Source: Adiantum capillus-veneris (Eukaryota; Streptophyta; Polypodiopsida; Polypodiales; Pteridaceae). From it: 64,000 nt of DNA. The notes beneath the pieces were generated by a model, which made no database searches, was not told the origin of the DNA, and saw nothing but the letters and a program-made list of their open reading frames with translations. The stretch lies in the NCBI GenBank assembly GCA_014529385.2, contig CM043959.1, positions 2,695,358 through 2,759,357 of the forward strand, given 5' to 3'. The translations under genes were made by a program, and so were the position numbers. Position 1 is the first letter of the stretch. The number at the start of each line of letters is the position of its first letter. This document shows, piece by piece, positions 11,226 through 23,218 of this stretch.

Positions 11226-12714
11226 TCAAGGAAATACCACCATCACACTACATACACTGTATACCCAAGTAATGATGTAGCAACCCCAAATCTTTCTTCT
11301 TGAAAGTAGAATTCAAATAAACCTTCAATTCAGAAATATGTCTCTCATTTGGTCCAGTGATCAACAAATCATGTACATAGAGAACCACAATGAGAAGTAC
11401 ATCACCCTCACACTTTACATACAATGTGCTTTCTGCTCGACTATTATAGAAGCCTTGTTTGACCAAATGAGTGTCAGCCTTCTCATACCAAACACGAGGA
11501 GATTGCTTCAACCCATACAAATATTTCTTACATTTTCACACTTTGTCCTCTTGTCCTTTCTTGGACAAATCCACGATGCTGCGTTACATAAACTTCCTCA
11601 AATATGAGAACCATTCAAGAAAGCAGTAACAATGTCTGATTGATGTACATGCCAACTAAAATGAGCTGCCAATGCACATAGAAAATGCACAGTAGTCATA
11701 GGACAAGTGGGAGCAAAGTACTCTTCACAATCTATGCCTTTTTTTAGTGCATAACCCTTTGCAAAATGTTGAGCCTTATACCGATCAATCTCACCATCCA
11801 ACTTGCATTCTTACTTGTAAAACCAATTTGTACGAATGGACTTCTTTCCAAGAGGCAACTCACATAAAGTCCACGTGTCATTTTCTAGAAGTGCATCATA
11901 TTCTGATTGCATGGCAGCCATCCAAATTTTTGAATTTTGTGTTTCATCAAAAGACAGAGGATCCTCAACATCATGTAATGTAGACACAACCAAAGAGTAA
12001 CAATATGATGCATGGCGAGAACCTGAAGGAGTATGACTAGACAAAGGTGCATCCAATTTACTGTCATGCAAAGTATGCACCAGTCATTTAGGCATACCTA
12101 TAGCCTGCTCATTATCAACCCTTTCCTCATCAAGTACATCATGTACATCTACATCAGTAATAGGCTGATCTGTAACATTTTTAGAAACTCCCATAGGCTA
12201 TACATTTGCCTCATTGGAATTTACATATGAACCTCCACCAGTTAAAAGAGGCAACAAAGTGTCATAAATGTCATGTGAGCTTACATTACTGTATCTAGTA
12301 CATGACAACAAGGCATGAACATAATCTTCCATAAACACAACATCCCATGAACCCAAGATACACATTTTTTGCGGATGATACAACCTATAACCTTTGATTT
12401 TGGCACTATAACCAACAAAAATACATTTGACAACCTTATCATCCAATTTTTTGTGCTGTGCTTGTGGCACCAAAGCATATGCCAGACAACCAAAAACACT
12501 CATGTGCTCAATAGGAGGCTTTCTATCATGCCATGCTTCATATGGATTAATAGACTACAAAGATTTCATAGGACACATGCTCAATACATAAGTGGCACAC
12601 ATGATGGCCTCAAGCCAAAACAAATGTGGCAAAGCTTGACTTTTGACCATACATTGTGCCATTTTTGGAAGTGACATGTTTTTCCTCTCAGTAACACCAT
12701 TTTGCTGATGTGTA
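11226..12714 (-). pseudogene. Ty1/copia pol fragment (integrase to RT), decayed
   Basis: Read on the minus strand, from high to low coordinate, it shows the end of the integrase core (QQNGVTERKN at about 12,690-12,710), the IN C-terminal segment FGCLAYALVPQ (about 12,480), then RT pieces: W.AAMQSEYDAL.....TWTLCELP (about 11,830-11,930), a KARLVAKG-like segment as YKAQHFAKGYALKKG (about 11,760), SDIVTAFLNG (11,610), YGLKQSPRVWYEK (about 11,510), LYVHDLLITG in place of YVDD (about 11,380) and LLHHYLGIQ. Stops and frameshifts separate the blocks. Gag, protease, most of IN, RNase H and LTRs are missing. The 5' side ends at the CACTA-like terminus at 12,715, the 3' side at the tandem repeat near 11,225. 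Confidence 0.88.
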
Positions 12715-13150
12715 CACTACAACACGCCGCACAAAAATCGCTACGGATATTGAGGACTCAAAGCTTGTTTTAAAAGTAAATAGACCTGGTATAAGCGTCA
12801 AAATAACCATTGGAATTGTATTTTCAGTATAGATACCGGTATATGTCTTGTCAAAATATAGAATCAAATTTACGCCGGTATCAATGCTATAATAGACGTC
12901 AAAAAATAAGTTTCCTGTACCGACACCTATTTTGAGGTGCATTATAACACGTATACCAATACCTATACAGACGACAAAACTTGAAAAAACAAAATTGGGT
13001 AGAGAGGGCTGGGAACTAATGTTGCATGTACCGCAACACCAAGAAACAACCCTCTTTGCCCAAAGGAAGAGTGAAAAAGCAACCGCACTCCACCTACAGT
13101 TTGACATTGAAGAGTGAGTAAGTATAGATTAGCAAAATTGTAGAGCATAA
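12715..13150 (+). mobile_element. Candidate CACTA (EnSpm) terminus
   Basis: CACTACAACACGCCG begins exactly where copia integrase homology stops; GTA precedes it as a possible 3-bp TSD. The following 300 bp repeat short units (ACCGGTAT, GACGTCAAAA, TACCGACACCTAT/TACCAATACCTAT), as expected of CACTA subterminal repeats. No TGTAGTG partner end followed by GTA and the copia remainder was found, and no transposase, so this is at best a truncated end. The right limit given here is approximate. Confidence 0.5.
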
Positions 13151-13400
13151 CAAAACCAGAAAATCAAAAGCTTAAACATGACAAGTTTCCAAAATCATAA
13201 TCATAACTTTTACTCCCAAACCATAGACACAAGGACATGAAGATTTTATAACCATAATTAAAACATGATTTGAAAACCGCAAGTATAACCATAACGTGAT
13301 TGCCAAACCGTATTTGCAAAACCATAAACATAATCTTCATGCAATACCATTACCATAACCTACTTGTCATACCATAACCATAGTTTGCTTGTTGATCCAT
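13151..13400. repeat. CATAACCATAA-type degenerate tandem repeat
   Basis: Repeated AACCATAANCATAA and AAAACCATAA motifs, the reverse complement of the motif family at 11,079-11,225. No coding content. Confidence 0.65.
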
Positions 13401-13440
13401 CATAGGAACAGTGATTGGCATAGTCACGGATATACTATCA

Positions 13441-14171
13441 ATAAGATCCAACCATGCCTAAAAATATTTGAAGCTCCTCAACCGTGTTGGGATGTGGCCA
13501 TCGAAGAATGGCAGCGACCTTGTCATTTTCCATCTTGATGCCGGAATAAGAGACCACATGACCGAGGTAATGTATCTCTGTTTTATAGAAATCACACTTG
13601 CTTTCCTTAGCATACGGCACGCGAGCTCATAGCTGTTCAAACACTAATCGTAAGTGTTCTATGTGTTCATCTTCAGTCTTACTGTAAATGAGAATATCAT
13701 CAAGGAAAACCACAACAAATTTTCCAAGATAGAGAAGTAAGAAACTATCCATGAGTGTCATAAATGTAGCTGGAGCATTGGTTTGACCGAAAGGCATAAC
13801 CAAAAATTCAAAATGCCCGAACCGTGTTCTAAAGGCAGTTTTGGAGATATCTTGTAGTAGGATACATACCTGGTGGTATCTTGAGTGAATATCTATCTTT
13901 GTATAGTATCTTGCCCCATGGAGTTGATCAAACAACTCATCCACTCAAGGCAGAGGATACTTGTTCTTGATGGTTATCTCATTTAATCCGCGATAATCTA
14001 TGCACATGCGCATAGTACCATCTTTCTTTTTTACCAATAGAATTGGTGATGCCCAAGGAGAAGTGCTAGGTCTAAGGAAACCACGAATGAGGTAGTCAGC
14101 AAACCGACTCTCAACCTCCTTGGCTTCTTTAGCACTCATACGATAAGGTGGTTTACTCACCCGTTTAGTGC
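13441..14171 (-). pseudogene. G1 gypsy element, reverse transcriptase half
   Basis: The minus-strand RT starts at [13 protein letters not shown] (about 14,160), then [45 protein letters not shown]-type palm, [22 protein letters not shown] (about 13,700), AKESKCDFYKTEIHYLGHVVS and IFLGMVG (about 13,450). Stops interrupt it near 13,945 and 13,627. It is cut at its 5' side exactly by the E2 LTR at 14,172. The upstream half (gag-PR, ending DVQHGINVLLG) is at 57,207-58,600, so E2 split this gene. The RNase H and IN regions are absent. Confidence 0.88.
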
Positions 14172-14328
14172 TGATGAGTGGAAAGCGTGACAAGGACATC
14201 GACGGCCTCTAAAACATCGGGAGCTGATGCACACCTCAAGCCGGTCATGGTGAAGCGAACAGGGGGCACCACCTAGCTTTGAGCGGCTAGGACAGAGACA
14301 ACGGTGATTTGAAATATCACGGACTCTA

Positions 14329-14455
<127 letters not shown>

Positions 14456-14827
14456 AGACAGGTGATGAAAACCCTCAGGGGTGTGAGAGAGAATTATTCT
14501 CTTGCAATATTTACAGCAACCTTATTTTCGGCGAGGTAGCAAATCATGGTGATAGAGAGATAGAGGGAAAGATAGTGAGCCTACTTGGTGCGTTCTCTAG
14601 AAATGACTCACTGACATGAAAGTTTGCTAACATGAGTGTGTGTGCATTGACCGTTGGAGTCGAGATGTAGACATAGCTTCTTCACATAGTACAAATTCCC
14701 AAAGAAAATCACTACACTAATCCCCTCTCTCGTGGTGCAAATGTTGCCAATTCCTCCCACCAAAATACTACCAAGTGCTGACCTCTGATGAGCTTGCCCC
14801 CCCGCCGGATAGTGACCTCTCAGTGCC

Positions 14828-14835
14828 TTTTTATA
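14828..14835 (-). promoter_or_regulatory. TATA box of E2 3' LTR
   Basis: On the minus strand the sequence reads CCTATAAAAAGGCAC. The same box is present at about 49,350 in the displaced LTR piece. The E34 target site lies about 50 bp upstream of it. Confidence 0.55.
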
Positions 14836-15387
14836 GGTGTTGGTTGCTTTAGATTAGGATAATTTAATGTGATTAGGGTAATCTAATCAGGGGAGACAAA
14901 GCAAGGTGGTGGGCCCTGGGTGGTTGACCCTTGCTTTGTCTTGGGAAACATTATAAGGAAAACCTCTAGGTGGGCCTTTGTGACCATCACCTAGAGAGAT
15001 GAGAATTTACAAATTTGGGATTTTTACAAGGTTTGGTTGAAACTGGAAAAAATGATGACAACCTACGGTTTCTACTAAAGAGGGCGTCGTGGATGTGATG
15101 TCGGAAAATGGCGGCCTAGCTGGTGCGTCAGTGTAGCGCATTCGTCACTTTTGGGGTCGGCTGGGGCATGCCTTCGGCGCCTTTGCTTGTTTTGGTGTCG
15201 ATGTCGCGAGATTTAGTCGCCTTCCTTCTTTTGTCGATGTCGATGTCGTTTTGTTTCTTTTTTTATGTTTTTTATGCTGTGAGTGTGTGTATATGCATGC
15301 ATGTGTATATGTGAGTACGTGAGCATGTGTGTGTGTGTGTGTGTATATGTGTGTCAGCCAATGTGCGTGGGAACGAGAGTGATAATA

Positions 15388-15427
<40 letters not shown>

Positions 15428-16226
15428 TTTGGTGGTTTATTGCTGCAGGGAACGTGAGGATGAGAGATGGGGAGAGAGATGGAGAGAGGCGCTCTGTGTG
15501 AGGGGAAGGGAGGGTGTGTGTGTGTGTGTGTGTATGTTGTGTGTGTGTTGAAGAGAGAGAGCGCAAGAGATGCAGTGCCTTCGGGCTGAGAGCGAGAGAG
15601 AGAGAGATGGCTGCCTACGCACAACGCGAGAGAGAGAGAGAGAGAATGAGGGTGAGGTGAGGTGGGTAGGGAGGGAGAAGGTGAGAGGGTGGGTGTGTGT
15701 GTGGTGTGTGTGTGTATGCGCGGCGCCTTCGGGCTGGGTCCGGGAGCCAGAGAGAGGAGGTGGCTTGGGTGGCCCGTATCCGACAGAGGGCGAGAAGGGG
15801 GGGGGGGGGTATAGTCAACGGGAAAAGAGGGGGAGTTTTGGAGTTATATATATATATATAGAGAGTATTGTCCTTATGGCGGGTTCCCACCATGGGGGGG
15901 GAAGAGAGTGAGAGAGTGTGTGAGTGGAGGGGGAGGGTGATAAGATGTGGATAAGAGGTTATTGAGGAGGGGAGTGAGGAGAGAGAGAGAATATAAGATT
16001 CCTCTTATGCCCGCGGGCCCACTCACTCAAAGGGAGAGAGAGAGAGAGAGAGCTAATGAGAGGGGAAGATTGGGGGGGGGGGGGGGGGGGGTATAGGCCG
16101 GTGGTCCGCCATAGTTGGGAAGAAAACAGAGGGGTATAGGCAGGAGAGTGAGGCTGAAGGGGTGTGGACGAGAGGGGAGATGGAGGGGTATAGTATGGAG
16201 GCCCGCTAGGGCTGGGATATGGATGA

Positions 16227-16328
<102 letters not shown>

Positions 16329-16670
16329 ACAAAATGCATGGCGGCTTGCCAGAGGGGTGTGACAGTGGTATCTCGTCTTATGCGCTCACTGGGCCAGGTG
16401 ATGTAGCGGCAGAGTAAGTGAGAGAGAGAGAGTTGGAGGAGTCGAGCAGTAGGAGAGAGAGAGGCTCTGTCTTCTGGCGATAATGGAGAGGTGTGGCCAA
16501 ATTGGTGGCGCCCCGCTAGTGGTTAAGCCTAGAGGGGTGGTGAATGGTAAAAGAACTTTTTTATTTTTAGTTTTCTTTGGTAATATGCTCTCCCCTTCTT
16601 GGGGTATGGTTCTCGCGGTTGCGGTTTCAAAAACCGGTAGTCATTAGCCCTCCCGCCTGGCTAGAGGCAT

Positions 16671-18000
16671 TCATGCTTCTAGCCTTACCTTTGAATCGTT
16701 AGTTGTGGAGTTGGAGGGTTCTCCCTCTTCTGGAATATCTAGCATGAACTCTGGATCAAACCTAAGGAAATACCTTTTTAGCCTCCATCCATTGACTCTA
16801 CTCTTATGAATTCTCCCATCTGCTTCCATCAGCTTATAGCTATCGTTGTCATAGCGCCTTTTGACAATGAATGGGCCTTCCCATCGGGGTTGAAATTTCT
16901 TGTTCTTCCTGGTGTCAAATCTGTTGTCATATCTCAATACTAACATGTCTTTTTCCAAGCCCTTTTCCTTAAGCCCTTGATTGAAGGTGAGCCGGCGTTG
17001 CTCTGCCTGTGATGCATAGTTATTGATTGCATCTTCCCTATCTAGTTGGAGCCTTTCCAGATCCAAGATGTGGTTGCAAAGATTTTCAATTGGGCGCTGT
17101 AATTGGCTAGCCATGAATCGTAAGCTGGCTATCTATACCTCAATGGGCAAAATTGCCTCCTTTCCATAAACTAGATGGAAAGGGGTGAAACCTAATGATG
17201 TTTGGAACATTGTTCGGTAGGCCCATAGAGCAGCCATGAGATGTTTATCCCAGTCTCTTGTGTGGTTATTCACCTTTGTGATAATTTTGCATATCATTCT
17301 GTTTACCTTTTCTACTAGGCCATTACACTGTGGATAGTATGGTGTGGAATGTCGGCGTGTAATGCCTAACTTTTTCATTAGTTCTCCCACCAGATCGCCT
17401 CTGAAACCTAGTCCCCTATCTGATACTATCTCAAGAGGAGTGCCAAAACGGCAACAAATGTGCTCAAATATGAACTTTTCTACTTCTTGGGCTGTAATGC
17501 GGGTGGTGGCTACTGCTTCTGCCCATCAGGTCATGTAGTCTACACCAACTAGAATGTATAGTTTACCTGATTGGGCCCTTGGTAGAGGACCAATTGCATC
17601 TATTGCCCATTTCTCAAATGGACCATATGAGATGATAGGAGTCTGTGGCTCATAGGTTAGTGTGCGATCACTGGCCACTTGACAGGCCTTGCATGTTTTA
17701 CACCAATGATGTATATCCCTATTCAGGCTAGGCCAAGAGTATCTTGCCTATAGAATCTTTCTACTGGTGATATCTAAAGCAAAATGACCGCCGCAAACAC
17801 CATCATGGAAACTTGAAATTACCTCTGTGATCTCACTGGAGGTTGGCACTCGCTTGAGAATTTGATCCTTGCCCTTACAATACAAGTGGTCGTTTACAAG
17901 GCGGTATCTTGTAGCCTTCCTTACCAGCCATTGTTTCTGGCCTTTAGTGTACCCTTCCGGACATTCTCTTGTATCTAGAAAGCTAATGATATCACGCATA
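16671..18000 (-). pseudogene. E2 integrase
   Basis: Minus-strand integrase with an N-terminal zinc finger (FHDGVCGGHFALDITSRKIL, then CKTCKACQ at about 17,700), core domain (KWAIDAIGPLP, SDRGLGF, YYPQCNGLVEKVNR) and the C-terminal segment ending WRLKRYFLRFDPEFML (about 16,740). In-frame stops sit near 17,747 (RKIL-stop-ARYSWP), 17,530 and 17,132. The last block (to 16,671) is open. A G-rich stretch (GGCGGGAGGGC on the minus strand) between the stop and the LTR is the likely polypurine tract. Confidence 0.88.
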
Positions 18001-19044
18001 TCATCACTACCTTGAAAGAGGGGTAGTTTTGGTTTGATTGCTCCTATGGGAACGTCTTGTATTCTTTCCTTGGCTAGAGCATCTGCCTCCTAATTTTCTG
18101 TCCTGGAGACATGAAATAGCTGCACAACTTCAAACTTCCTTAAAAGATCCTTAACTTGGTATAGTTGACCAAGTAAAACCTGATTTTTACAAACCCAAGT
18201 GCCGTTTATCTGCTTTATCAAAAGCAAAGCATCGCCAAACACATTTAGGTGCTGAATCCCTTGCAAAATACATTGTTCTAACCCAAGAATTAAAGCTGCA
18301 TACTCTACTTTGTTTTTGGATAGCTGCCCGATGGAAAATGACTATGCCAGCTACAGACTGGTCCACTGTTCTCTTGTATGCTCCGTCAAAGAAAAGAGAG
18401 TGAGCTCTTTCTAGCTTAGGACTTTCTACCATTGGTGTCTCTTCTTTTGCTTCTGTGTTGACCTTCAGCTTCTTCTCATAGTGGTGATGAGTAAGAATAC
18501 CAGCTAAACTAGCCCTGGTGGAGTTTTCTACTTGCATGGTGTAGTCAAAATCTTGTAATCTAACCAGCCATTTAGAGATCCTAGATGAGACATCCATGTG
18601 TCGCATTACATACGGAAAAACCTCCTCCATTGTCAGAATTACAAAGGGTCTAGGCAGTAGATAAGAGCGGAACTTTGTGGTAGAAAACATTAGTGCGAGC
18701 ACCATGTGTTCTACTGCGGTGAATCCCTTTTTTGATGGGGTCATGACACGACTAGAGAAGTAAATAGGACGCATGAAAGAATTTTGGGGGTCCTTTTGCA
18801 TTAGTACGGCTCCGAGTGTATCACTTCCTACACTGGGGTTCACATAGAATGGCTCGTCCCACTTGGGGGGTGAAATGGTGGGAAGGGTAGCTGGGATTTG
18901 CTTCACCTCGGTAAATTGCTGCTCATTTTCTTTACTCCATGAGAAGACATCCATTTGGGTGACTTGTTGTAGAGGGAGAACCACTTGAGATAGCAAATGG
19001 ATGAACCTGCTTAAGTATCTTACCTTCTAAAGGAAAGAAACCAA
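18001..19044 (-). pseudogene. E2 dual RNase H region (RT-type plus Tat-type second RNase H)
   Basis: The first RNase H follows RT: KWDEPFYVNPSVGSDTLGAV, PIYFSSRVMTPSKKGFTAVEHMVLAL, LVRLQDFDYTMQVEN (about 18,520-18,860). A second, independent RNase H starts HSLFFDGAYKRTVDQSVAG (about 18,390) and continues after a frameshift as VEYAALILGLEQCILQGI..LNVFGDALLLIKQ (about 18,200-18,310). A tandem second RNase H is the hallmark of Tat-lineage plant gypsy elements. Two in-frame stops near 19,024-19,045 and one frameshift inactivate it. Confidence 0.85.
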
Positions 19045-20775
19045 CTACTTAGCTGTGGTGGGTGATGAAAAAGATACCATAGCTTGAATCTTGCTAGGGT
19101 CAGCCTCAATCCCTTTTGCTGAAATTACATGGCCAAGGAGAGTGACTTTGCTTTCACCAATGTGACACTTATCCACGTTGAGATGGCCACCCAAGGTTTG
19201 CAGCGTGGTCAGGCCATCATAGACTTTGTTCAAATGGAGGGAGCATGAACTGTAGATGCAAAAATCATCTACGAAGACCCGTATTGACGTTCCAAAGTAT
19301 GGTTGGAAAAAAAAAGTTACATATCGCCGGAATGTGGCCGTAGCTTTGGTGAGGCCAAAAGGCATCACTCTGTAAGAAAAGCATCCCCAAGGTGTTATGA
19401 AAGTTGTCTTTTTTTGGTCTTCTTCCGCAATGCTAATATGAAAGTATCCTGAGTAGCCATCACATACTGTGTAGCGCTCATGACCTGCCACTTCATTGAG
19501 AATTTCATCTTGGAATGGGAGGGGGAGTGATCCCTCTTTGTGGCTGCATTGAGAGGTTTATAGTCCACACAGACTCTCCACTTTCCATTCTTCTTTGGTG
19601 TGACTACTACTGGAGAGACCCATTCTGAGTCTTTGACGGGGTAGATGAAACCTACCTGTAGCAAATTCCTCACTTCTTTGAGTAGTGCCTCTTGTTGGAT
19701 TACCCCAAGTCTTCTGAGCTTTTGCACTACGGGTTTACTTCCTTCCTTGAGTTTTATGTGGTGTTGTACTACTGCGATTCCTCTGATCTTATCATAGCCA
19801 TCATTGAACAACGTAGTGAAGTTACCTAGCATGGAGACATATTCCTTCGTCTCTTCATCGGTTAACTCATTTGAGAGCATCCGATCTAACTTACTTGTAT
19901 CCTCTAAGGATTGCGTACCTGATGGTTCCTCTTGGTTTGTTGGGGGTGCTTCAGATTGTGTCAATCTTTTTGGGTCTTTAAGGATGAACCCCATTACTTC
20001 GATGCGACTGTCAATTTCTTCAGTTGTTGTTGTCTCTTTTCCTGAGGTGGACGAATAGTCACTGGTGGACTCATCTTCTAAAGCCTCCAAAATCATGTTG
20101 CGTTGCTTCCCAATCCTCATGTCGTAGAATATGGACTTCCCTTTAGCGTCCTTCATCTGGATCATTCCGGTACTCAAATCTTGCTTAGCTTCCATAGCCA
20201 TGAGCAAGGGTCTTCCAAGAATGATAGGGTAGCCCTCCCCTTTGTGTGGCATGACAAAAATGTCTACCTCCACTTCTGTATTGAATGCCTTCACTTTGAA
20301 CGCATTCACAATGCCTACGCATTTCACTCTTACATTATTTGCCATTTTGGCTCGGCAGGGTGCCGGCCTACTCACCTCTAGTCTTAGATGGTGCATCATT
20401 TTTTCACTCATGATGCATATTTGCGCGCCACCATCTATGTAGATGTTTGAGATTTGTTGCCGCTTGATGTGGGCATCCATAGTTGGTAGGATGTCATCAA
20501 GATCCCTCCCAGAGATAGCCCCAACTATCCTTGGTCTTGATTTCCTTGTACTTATCATCTTCGTCCATTGTCTCCTCATTTTTGGTGTAAGGTGGAGTAA
20601 TTGGGGCCAAGTTATCTTCCGGCCTTGCATCAACACATCCTGAACTAAGTCATAGGGTTTAGCATACTCACCTAGTGACAAATCCATGATGTCTATCTTC
20701 CATCGCGGTTTAGGTGCTTGCTTGCTAAACTCACCTTTCCCTTTCATTTTCTCTTCTTTTTGAGAGGGGTGAAAG
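19045..20775 (-). pseudogene. E2 protease and reverse transcriptase
   Basis: Read from 20,747: a PPSQKEEKMKGKG linker, retropepsin domain YIDGGAQICIMSE (D-G-G in the active site position, about 20,420-20,440) with IILGRPLLM, then RT WVSPVVVTPKKNGKWRVCVD, DGYSGYFHISIAEEDQKKTTF, MPFGLTKATATF and FVDDFCIYSS (about 19,260). A one-base deletion near 19,527 breaks the frame between NAATKRDH and NEVAGHERYTV. The 5' end abuts the D insertion at 20,776, and gag resumes at 35,165. Confidence 0.9.
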
Positions 20776-20779
20776 CATG
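20776..20779. repeat. Candidate target-site duplication CATG of D, left copy
   Basis: CATG precedes GTTTGGTGG at the left end and follows CCACCAAAC at the right end (35,165-35,168). Removing D restores a perfect 12-bp palindrome AAAGCATGCTTT, so the TSD length cannot be fixed from one copy. Confidence 0.5.
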
Positions 20780-20796
20780 GTTTGGTGGTACAAAAA
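20780..20796 (+). repeat. D left terminal inverted repeat
   Basis: GTTTGGTGGTACAAAAA; its inverted partner is 35,148-35,164. The TTTGGTGGTAC core resembles the TTTGGTACT unit of the internal arrays. Confidence 0.75.
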
Positions 20797-21130
20797 AAGG
20801 ACCTATTTTGCTTCTACTTGGTTGGTACTTCTACATATGTCCACACTTTGGAGGGAACCTTTTTTTTCATCTATGTTAAAGAATGGTAGGAGGGAAATTT
20901 GTATGATTTAAACTTTCCGTGAAAGAAAACGTGGGTGGGGCAATAAGTAATGTGAGTGGTGTTTTGAAACCGTGCAAAAAGTCCCATCATAGACTGTGTT
21001 TGTGAGTGGCGCAGTTGCTCAACACATTTTTCAGCTTCCCGATAACAAGCCTTGCTCTCTTACTACATCGCCTTCTGCAAACCACTACAGTTGCAGGTAA
21101 AAAGCTCCCCGGCTACTCACAATCAGAAAG

Positions 21131-22151
21131 ATGAGGACGCCAACGAGGAAATCAATAGCCAAAGCGTCACTGGACAATGGGAAAAAGAAGAAGAGGACAA
21201 TGGATGCAAAATCCCCTCGGAACATCGACACCCCAAATACGAGGGCTAGCAAGGGGGCCTCCTTTGTGGAGAGGGAGAAACCTGCTGTGTCCATGGAGAC
21301 TTCATTTAAGCCTGGGCCTCTTTTTGCCGATGATGAGACTCCACGGTCATCTACAACATCTAAAGGTAGGTGCTATGAGAGCTGTGCGTTTTCTGGTGAT
21401 TTACCATTTTCTTTTTCATGCATGCAAGCTTCTGCATGTCTTTTATCTGATGAGGTCTGCATTTGCTTTTTTTGCATGCAGCAAGTACATGTGCATGTTT
21501 GGGATCTTCTTAGGAATTTAGGGTTTAGGAAAGTTACAAAGTTACATGTATAAGATTCTCTTTAGATTGCTAACTTGCACATGCATGCAAGTGCAAAAAT
21601 CAGTATATTGAAGCTCAGCAGGGATGTCAGCATAACCAAATTTGGTTAGTACCAAATTTGCTACTAACCAGTACCAAATTTGATAGTAACCACCACCAAA
21701 TTTGGCTTTGTACACAACTGAATTTTGCAATTGTCACCTGAATGAGATACATTCATTTCATTCTATGTGTTTTGTTTTGCACAACTGAAATGAGGCATAT
21801 AATGAGGGCATGTATTTACTTGCGTGTTGTTTCCACATCGCAGGAAAAAACAAGATGGAGGAGTACCCTATCTTGACAAAGTTCTGCTATACAGCACAAG
21901 AGCTTCATGATGAGTATGGATTGAGCATGGAGGGGGTGCTGCCGAAGGATCTTACAGAAGATGACATCCCCGATGACCAGTGGCTCACTGTATTCAGGCA
22001 TTCCAGCCAGAAGAAGACAAAGATTTACTTAAATCACGTGCAGCCACAGCTTCAGGATGAATGCAGGTTCCTGTTCCATAAGGTGTACCAAGCCCCACCA
22101 TCATGTGGGGAGATCACTACAAAATTTGCCCGCTGTTTTGCAATAAAGTAA
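21131..22151 (+). CDS. D gene A: two-exon basic protein of unknown function
   Basis: Exon 1 is 21,131-21,365, ending CTAAAG/GTAGGT. The intron is 21,366-21,843, ending CATCGCAG. Exon 2 is 21,844-22,151, ending TAA. The junction keeps frame and the product is about 180 residues. The N-terminal 45 residues are Lys/Arg-rich (MRTPTRKSIAKASLDNGKKK), a possible nuclear-localisation or DNA-binding tail. The C-terminal exon (MEEYPILTKFCYTAQELHDE onwards) has acidic patches, an ITTKFARCF end and no motif I recognise. It converges with gene B; about 480 bp of tandem repeats separate them. As the only other gene of D it may be an accessory transposition protein, which is inference. It has no stops, frameshifts or damaged splice sites. 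Confidence 0.6.
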
Positions 22152-22159
22152 ACCATAAG

Positions 22160-22450
22160 TGATACAGCAAGTTCAAGCAGTTCCAAATTGGTACTGTAAT
22201 AGTGGACAGACGTGCACCCAAGTTCAACAGTACCAAAAAGTACCAAATTTGGTACTTTTTGGTACTGTAATAGTGGACAGAGAAGCACCCAAGTTCAACA
22301 GTACCAAAAAGTACTAAATTTGGCACTGTAATAGTGGACAGAGAAGCACCCAAGTTCAACAATACCAAAAAGTACCAAATTTGGTACTGTAAGAGTGGAC
22401 AGAGAAGCACCCAAGTTCAACAGTATCAAAATGTACCAAATGCACATATA
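22160..22450. repeat. 65-bp tandem repeat between D genes
   Basis: About four units of GTACTGTAATAGTGGACAGA..GCACCCAAGTTCAACAGTACC separated by CCAAATTTGG. Two further units lie in the gene B intron (30,838-30,950). The TTTGGTACT core recurs throughout D. Confidence 0.9.
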
Positions 22451-22640
22451 GTGAGGACAACTGAAACAGTAATGTAATGAAAGGTAACATACCAACACAG
22501 AACTAGATAGAGAGAACAGATAAAGCTCAGGGACAAAAAATCAAGTTGACTCAGTCACTAAAAAGCACATAGTGCGGAATACACTTGGTACTGTTGACTA
22601 CCAGATTTGGTACTATTGACTACCGGATTCAATTGTTCAA

Positions 22641-23210
22641 TCAGGGCTTCTCATTGCCCTCAAGTAACATGGACGCACCTTCATCGCTCTCATCATCATG
22701 ATATGGCATGCTATTGTATATCCTCTCATATACTTTAGTAGACAACTTGTATTGTAAAATTTGACCTAGGGATCCTGCAATAGGCTCCATCGGGAAACGT
22801 ATGGCCCTAACAAGATGCGAGTAGATCATTACCAGAGATGTGTGATCCAATAGCCGGTATGTATCAGCTTTTCCTTCAACTTGGCCATAAAAAAAGCCTT
22901 CAACAACCTTCCCTCCTCTAACAATTTTGTTATGCCACTTATCCTTTTGTGCTTTCACCGTTTGGTACAACACTTGTGTGCATTTGATAATGTAGAAGTC
23001 TTCGTTTGCCTCAGCTGCTTTTACTGCAAAATTATCCCCTATGGACAACATGCCACTTAACATTTCAGGGCATCCTTCATATAGTGGTAGGTTGGACACT
23101 TGGCTCATCTGAATCGATGTTGAATCTCCACCCTCCTCCTCGTCATCTGATTCGTCATCCCTAATTGTATCCCCGGACTCTGGCAATTGTTTGATGCAAA
23201 CATATTTCAA
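22641..23210 (-). CDS. D gene B C-terminal block (distal duplicate, open)
   Basis: An open 189-codon block: YVCIKQLPESGDTIRDDESD, an acidic run, then EGCPEMLSGMLSIGDNFAVK and GGKVVEGFFYGQVEGKADTY. It continues the protein encoded upstream (the preceding block ends HIEEWKYVCIK). Being the second, distal unit of a tandem duplication, it would only be used if transcription or splicing skips the damaged proximal copy (23,219-23,686). The function of the domain is unknown; its position matches the C-terminal end of the putative transposase. Confidence 0.55.
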   Translation of the reverse strand: MKYVCIKQLPESGDTIRDDESDDEEEGGDSTSIQMSQVSNLPLYEGCPEMLSGMLSIGDNFAVKAAEANEDFYIIKCTQVLYQTVKAQKDKWHNKIVRGGKVVEGFFYGQVEGKADTYRLLDHTSLVMIYSHLVRAIRFPMEPIAGSLGQILQYKLSTKVYERIYNSMPYHDDESDEGASMLLEGNEKP

Positions 23211-23218
23211 TTGTTCAA

